From positions 1 to 17,018 of the forward strand of contig JBOFWQ010000095.1 of NCBI GenBank assembly GCA_051653685.1: a DNA stretch of 17,018 bases, written 5' to 3'. The stretch is from Faucicola sp937889485 (GTDB taxonomy: Bacteria > Pseudomonadota > Gammaproteobacteria > Pseudomonadales > Moraxellaceae). The position numbers and the translations under genes are program-made. This document shows positions 13,965 to 17,018 of this stretch, piece after piece; within the stretch, counting starts at the first letter, position 1, and each line of letters starts with the position of its first letter. Under the pieces are notes generated by a model. That model was not told the origin of the DNA. It searched no databases and saw nothing but the letters and a program-made list of their open reading frames with translations.

Positions 13965-14414
13965 ATGATGAGTATGCACGAGTCCTTGTATTCTGCCGCG
14001 GCCGCATTGGCAGAGGCAAATAATGAGCCCAATAAAAAACCTTTGACCAGTCATTCAAGCGACACGGTATTTATTCGGGGTCTTAAGGTTGATGCGGTGA
14101 TTGGGGTATATGAGTGGGAACAAAAAATCACCCAGCCACTGATTTATGACATTGAAATGGTGGGTTGTCAGCGCCAAGCAGCACAGAGTGATGCCATAGA
14201 AGATGCGATCAATTATAAAAGTGTCAGCGAACGGGTTGCAGAAGTGAGTTTGGCAAATAAAGTGGCTTTGCTAGAACGCTTGGCGCAGCTGGTGGCAGAG
14301 ATGATTTTGACCGAATTTGCACCTGATAAGGTGGTGGTTACAATTCATAAGCCCACTGCTATTCAGCAAGCAGAGAGTGTGGGGGTCAAAATTATTCGTT
14401 TTCAGCCTAACTGA
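13965..14414 (+). CDS. folB: Dihydroneopterin aldolase
   Basis: The 149-residue protein has a FolB core from residue ~33: DTVFIRGLKVDAVIGVYEWEQKITQPLIYDIEM, the catalytic Tyr/Glu of GVYEWEQ (47-53), INYKSVSERV (82-91) and the catalytic lysine K129 in HKPTAI. The family is usually about 120 residues, so the ~30-residue N-terminal stretch (Ala-, Asn- and Ser-rich) is an extension. An internal start at residue 4 is possible (ATG ATG AGT ATG), with a GTGAG-like ribosome site before the first ATG. FolB cleaves 7,8-dihydroneopterin to 6-hydroxymethyl-dihydropterin, the substrate of HPPK (FolK), whose relative follows 11 nt downstream. The identity is firm. Confidence 0.93.
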   Translation: MMSMHESLYSAAAALAEANNEPNKKPLTSHSSDTVFIRGLKVDAVIGVYEWEQKITQPLIYDIEMVGCQRQAAQSDAIEDAINYKSVSERVAEVSLANKVALLERLAQLVAEMILTEFAPDKVVVTIHKPTAIQQAESVGVKIIRFQPN

Positions 14415-14425
14415 GCCAGTTGAAT

Positions 14426-15019
14426 ATGGAAAAAACCCGTATAGAAACCTTGTCTGTGGCGCCGCAGGATTTTTTGGTCACGGCATGCCTGTTGTCATTA
14501 GCCAGTAATGTATCAGCAGCACAAAATCTTGCGCTTGCCCACGCCCAGCTTAAAAAGCTTGGCAAGCTGCAAGTTAGTCAAAACTTGATTAGTGCAGCAG
14601 CGGCAAAAAACCAAAGCACACTCAACCAAGATGCGTGGTTTATACCCGATTATCACAATCAAATGGCTTATCTAGCCCTTGCCAAGCCCATGATTTATTT
14701 GGACTTAGTAGCTTTGACCAAAAATATTGAGCAGCAAGCCAGCCGCCAAGCGTTTGCCAAGCCCTTGGTAGCGCTTGATGTGGATATCATTGCAATTAAG
14801 CCACAGTTAGCGCGGTGTAGCGGGCAGGATGAACACCACATGGAATTTTTGCCCTTGAATGATGGCTGGCTTGGTATCGCAAGACGCTTGCCGTTAGCCA
14901 GCTATGATTGGGCGTGTTATACGTCGCTCATGGTTGAACAGCAGGGGCAGTGGCTGCCGCTGCTGACGGCGCGCCACGCCCCAGTATTTTGTGTCGAGTC
15001 TGACTTATTAGGGCAGTAA
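14426..15019 (+). CDS. Divergent HPPK (FolK)-like protein, possibly inactive
   Basis: The 197-residue protein follows folB by 11 nt and has the outline of 6-hydroxymethyl-7,8-dihydropterin pyrophosphokinase. SLASN (24-28) stands where HPPK has a G-S-N loop, YHNQMAYLAL (77-86) where HPPK has Y/F-x-N-x-x-x-x-L, and ALDVDIIAI (116-124) keeps the two metal-binding Asp (D118, D120) of HPPK's LDLDI. The HPPK signature arginine three residues before the first Asp is Val115, and the R-W-G-P-R run before it is replaced by QAFAKPLVA. The C-terminus (RRLPLASYDWACY onward) does not resemble HPPK. Known HPPKs are about 160 residues. It may be a very diverged enzyme, an accessory or a degenerate paralogue. 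The start ATG 14426 is preferred over TTG 14420. Convergent with pilR, 7 nt apart. Confidence 0.65.
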   Translation: MEKTRIETLSVAPQDFLVTACLLSLASNVSAAQNLALAHAQLKKLGKLQVSQNLISAAAAKNQSTLNQDAWFIPDYHNQMAYLALAKPMIYLDLVALTKNIEQQASRQAFAKPLVALDVDIIAIKPQLARCSGQDEHHMEFLPLNDGWLGIARRLPLASYDWACYTSLMVEQQGQWLPLLTARHAPVFCVESDLLGQ

Positions 15020-15026
15020 AAATTCG

Positions 15027-16661
15027 CTAGTCATCATCGTGATCACCCTCGCTTTCAATGCCTAGTTTTTTCATGCGATAACGCAATGAGCGAAACGAGG
15101 TATTGAGAAGCTTGGCGGCTTGGGTTTTATTCCAGCCGCTATGGTTGAGGGCGGTCAAAATCACTTGGCGTTCTTGATTAATCAGGTATTCTTCAAGCCC
15201 TTCTTTGGGGAGGGTTGCCTGCAAATTTTTTGAAGAAAGCGCTAAGTCAGCGGTGGTATCAGGTGTATGAGGGTGCGATGCAGTCTGTCTTGCAAGAATA
15301 GTGTCGGCAGGGGGTTTTTCTGCTAGAGAATGAACATTGACGGCGGGCTTGACTACTACTTGACCTGCAAATACCCCACGCCCATAATGGTGACTTACCG
15401 CTCCATGAGGCGCTGCCAGCACAGGTTGTTGGTTAGTTTTTTCTGGCATGGCGGCAGAGGTGCCAACTAGACACCGCTCAGGCATTGCTGATGTTTGACA
15501 TGCGACATCGGGTAAATATAAGTGACTAGATTCAATGGTAGTGCTGTCCGATAGGGTGATGGCACGTTCCAAAATATTGCGCAGTTCGCGCACGTTGCCT
15601 GCATAGTGATGCTGCATCAAACGGGCGGCAGCTGCTTCAGATAGTGTGGGCGTGGCTTCAAGCCCCCAATCTTTGGCAATGACCTGTAAAAAGTGGTTGG
15701 CAAGCAATAAAATATCATCCGTTCGTTCATTTAGGCTAGGCAGTTTCACTTCAATGACATTAATTCGGTAATAAAGATCTTGCCGAAACGCGCCTGTTTC
15801 TACCAATTTTGCCAAGTTCTTATGGGTTGCCGATAACAAACGCACGTCTACGGCAATTTCTTGCATGCCGCCTATGGGTCGTACTTTTTTCTCTTGAATA
15901 GCGCGAAGCAATTTGACTTGCATGGCTAATGGTAAGTCTGCCACCTCATCTAAAAACAAAGTGCCGCCATTGGCTTGCTGAAACAAGCCTTCTTTGTCCG
16001 TGGTGGCGCCCGTAAAACTGCCTTTTTTATGCCCAAAAAATTCACTTTCCATGAGTTCTGACGGGATAGCACCGCAGTTAACAGGTACAAAATTGGCGTT
16101 TGCCCGTGGACTTAGGTCATGGATAAGTTTGGCAACCACCTCCTTGCCAGTCCCTGATTCCCCCCATAAAAAAACAGGCGCTTGGCTGCGAGCAAGTTTC
16201 TGAATGGTGGCTTTTAATCGCTCAATTACCTGTGATTTTCCAATCAAGCGGCTGGCAAATACATCGATGGCGGTGGGTTTTTGGGTGCTGTGTGCCTCTT
16301 TGGCAACTTTTAGTGCATTTTGTACCAATTGGCGAAGGCGGGTAAGCTCAAGTGGCTTGTTGACAAAATCAAAAGCGCCTAGTTTTAAGGCGTCAATCGC
16401 CAAATCCATGCTGCCGTGTGCCGTAATTACCGCAACGGGCGTGCATGGGTAATCTTGATTGATGAGTTTGACAATATCTAGACCAGAGCCATCTGGGAGG
16501 CGTAAATCTGTCAAGCAAAAGTCAAATGTATGCGCGTGTAATAGCCGTATACCTGTGGCAAAATCATACGCCACGAGGCTATCAATCCCCATTTTTTGTA
16601 GCGTCATTTGCATTAAACGACACAGATCAGCTTCATCATCAATAATTAATGCCAATGACAT
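15027..16661 (-). CDS. pilR: PilR-like sigma54-dependent response regulator
   Basis: The 544-residue protein is an NtrC-class regulator. Its receiver domain (1-~120) has the acid pair D8/D9, phospho-acceptor D52 in CLTDLRLPDGSG, T80 and K102. The AAA+ domain (~137-385) has Walker A GESGTGKE (167-174), the sigma54-contact loop GSFTGA (214-219), Walker B GTLFLDEV (233-240) and the arginine region FRQDLYYRINVIE. The C-terminus (~493-535) is a Fis-type helix-turn-helix (GWNKTQAAKLLNTSFRSLRYRMKKLGI region) very like PilR. PilR activates type IV pilin transcription with sigma54 after phosphorylation by PilS. Compared with the P. aeruginosa protein (about 445 residues) it has an extra ~100-residue linker (386-485) rich in Pro, Ala, His and Thr. 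The start ATG 16661 has AGGTG about 10 nt upstream. No pilS is adjacent in this window. Confidence 0.88.
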   Translation of the reverse strand: MSLALIIDDEADLCRLMQMTLQKMGIDSLVAYDFATGIRLLHAHTFDFCLTDLRLPDGSGLDIVKLINQDYPCTPVAVITAHGSMDLAIDALKLGAFDFVNKPLELTRLRQLVQNALKVAKEAHSTQKPTAIDVFASRLIGKSQVIERLKATIQKLARSQAPVFLWGESGTGKEVVAKLIHDLSPRANANFVPVNCGAIPSELMESEFFGHKKGSFTGATTDKEGLFQQANGGTLFLDEVADLPLAMQVKLLRAIQEKKVRPIGGMQEIAVDVRLLSATHKNLAKLVETGAFRQDLYYRINVIEVKLPSLNERTDDILLLANHFLQVIAKDWGLEATPTLSEAAAARLMQHHYAGNVRELRNILERAITLSDSTTIESSHLYLPDVACQTSAMPERCLVGTSAAMPEKTNQQPVLAAPHGAVSHHYGRGVFAGQVVVKPAVNVHSLAEKPPADTILARQTASHPHTPDTTADLALSSKNLQATLPKEGLEEYLINQERQVILTALNHSGWNKTQAAKLLNTSFRSLRYRMKKLGIESEGDHDDD

Positions 16662-16741
16662 AAGGGAAATACACCTTTTATCTAAACAAAATCAAATAGT
16701 CATAAAATCGGTTAGGGTAAGAAAAATAAGCTAAAAGTAGG

Positions 16742-16800
16742 GTATGCTTTACGCGCCACCCATACGATGTTTTTGTTATTTAACAAAATCGTTAGCATAC
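16742..16800. repeat. Nested inverted repeats in the pilR-rnz spacer
   Basis: The outer arms GTATGCT (16742-16748) and AGCATAC (16794-16800) are perfect complements. Inside, ACGA/TCGT (16764-16767, 16789-16792) and TTTTGTT/AACAAAA (16771-16777, 16782-16788, ATTT loop) extend the stem. GTATG can instead pair with the nearer CATAC (16761-16765), so two folds compete. No U-tract follows. Confidence 0.6.
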
Positions 16801-16840
16801 GTTTCAACGTGTTGCTGGCGATAAGGATACCACAGCGAAA

Positions 16841-16882
16841 TTATATCCACAAAGCCAATATTGTTTTTATATCTTTTATATC
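16841..16882. repeat. Three TTATATC heptamers
   Basis: TTATATC occurs at 16841-16847, 16867-16873 and 16876-16882; the last two belong to a 9-bp-period direct repeat of TTTATATC (16866-16873, 16875-16882). It may be a binding-site array or AT-rich slippage; the function is not inferable. Confidence 0.4.
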
Positions 16883-16979
16883 AATGTGATAGTTTTTATC
16901 CTGTCCTTGGCGTGATTATTTCGTAGCAAGCGATCATACCATGAGATTGCCATAAATTTTTAGAGAGTGACGTATTTTT

Positions 16980-17018
16980 ATGCTAAAACTTAACTTTTTG
17001 GGTACCTCAGCAGGGATG
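16980..17018 (+). CDS. rnz: Probable RNase Z, first 13 codons only (cut by window end)
   Basis: From ATG 16980 the frame reads MLKLNFLGTSAGM to the window end. The FLGTSAG segment is the conserved N-terminus of RNase Z (ElaC/Rbn, metallo-beta-lactamase fold tRNA 3'-processing nuclease). The HxHxDH metal site lies beyond the window, so the call rests on these residues only. A weak GAGAG/GAG purine tract lies 12-16 nt upstream. The gene is divergent from pilR. Confidence 0.7.
   Translation, partial: MLKLNFLGTSAGM

Larger units (their letters stand above)
16662..16979. other. 318-nt divergent spacer between pilR and the RNase Z gene
   Basis: No gene is supported. It holds 5' ends for pilR (minus) and rnz (plus), nested inverted repeats at 16742-16800, three TTATATC heptamers between 16841 and 16882, an inverted repeat GGATA/TATCC (16825-16829, 16844-16848) and a small hairpin GATA-GTTTT-TATC. 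I found no convincing sigma70 or sigma54 promoter for either gene. The region is AT-rich. Confidence 0.5.

Noticed and set aside
1413..14762. Frequent TTGCCAAG/CTTGGCAA octamers that could look like an uptake sequence.
   Set aside because: Most lie in coding frames, many as Ala-Lys codons on the sense strand, without a fixed longer core or terminal pairing.
16662..16979. Sigma54 promoter (TGGC-N7-TTGC type) near pilR.
   Set aside because: Several TGGC occurrences were checked and none has the GC element at the right spacing.
1..17018. CRISPR arrays, tRNA or rRNA genes, insertion sequences and prophage genes.
   Set aside because: None were seen: no regularly spaced repeats, no cloverleaf candidates, no transposase or phage motifs.

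Overview
The window is about 17 kb of chromosomal housekeeping sequence from a gammaproteobacterium, most likely a member of the Moraxellaceae (Moraxella, Faucicola or Psychrobacter type). The evidence for this is the ubiE-ubiJ-ubiB ubiquinone cluster, a rubA-rubB-esterase cluster like that of Acinetobacter, a pheA-hisC-tyrA/aroA block with the TyrA-AroA fusion shared by Pseudomonas and Moraxellaceae, a PilR-type regulator, and moderate-to-low GC. I see no phage, transposon, CRISPR array, tRNA or rRNA, and no defence or secretion system. No complete new system is evident. The leads are a degenerate folate enzyme homologue and several structured spacers.

Layout. 1-2971 (+): the end of ubiE, then ubiJ and ubiB (ubiquinone synthesis, membrane-associated). 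2996-5697 (-): rubA, rubB and an alpha/beta hydrolase (rubredoxin electron transfer plus an esterase-like enzyme), with a strong inverted repeat between rubB and the hydrolase. 5698-6078: a divergent spacer. 6079-6609 (+): apt (adenine salvage), ending in a shared bidirectional terminator that faces tal (6686-7630, -; pentose phosphate pathway). 7631-7935: a divergent spacer. 7936-12677 (+): pheA, hisC and the tyrA-aroA fusion, which together make phenylalanine and tyrosine and the shikimate-pathway EPSP step, closed by a terminator at 12711-12756. 12987-15019 (+): rarD, folB and a folK-like gene packed with 9-11 nt gaps (a permease and folate synthesis). 15027-16661 (-): a pilR-like sigma54 activator, convergent with the folK-like gene. 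16662-16979: a divergent spacer with nested inverted repeats. 16980-17018 (+): the first 13 codons of a probable RNase Z gene.

How the genes fit together. UbiE, UbiJ and UbiB serve quinone synthesis. RubA and RubB pass electrons from NAD(P)H to an acceptor not encoded here, classically an alkane hydroxylase. PheA, HisC and TyrA-AroA are the chorismate-to-aromatic-amino-acid branch and resemble the core of the Pseudomonas aromatic supraoperon, but the usual flanking genes (serC upstream, cmk and rpsA downstream) are absent. FolB and the FolK-like protein are consecutive folate-pathway families, but the FolK-like protein has lost much of the HPPK signature. PilR normally pairs with a PilS kinase, which is not next to it here.

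Several spacers carry short (14-18 bp) tandem duplications at or near stop codons, apparently a recurring feature of this genome. All functions are read from sequence motifs and recalled family knowledge. No database search was run.
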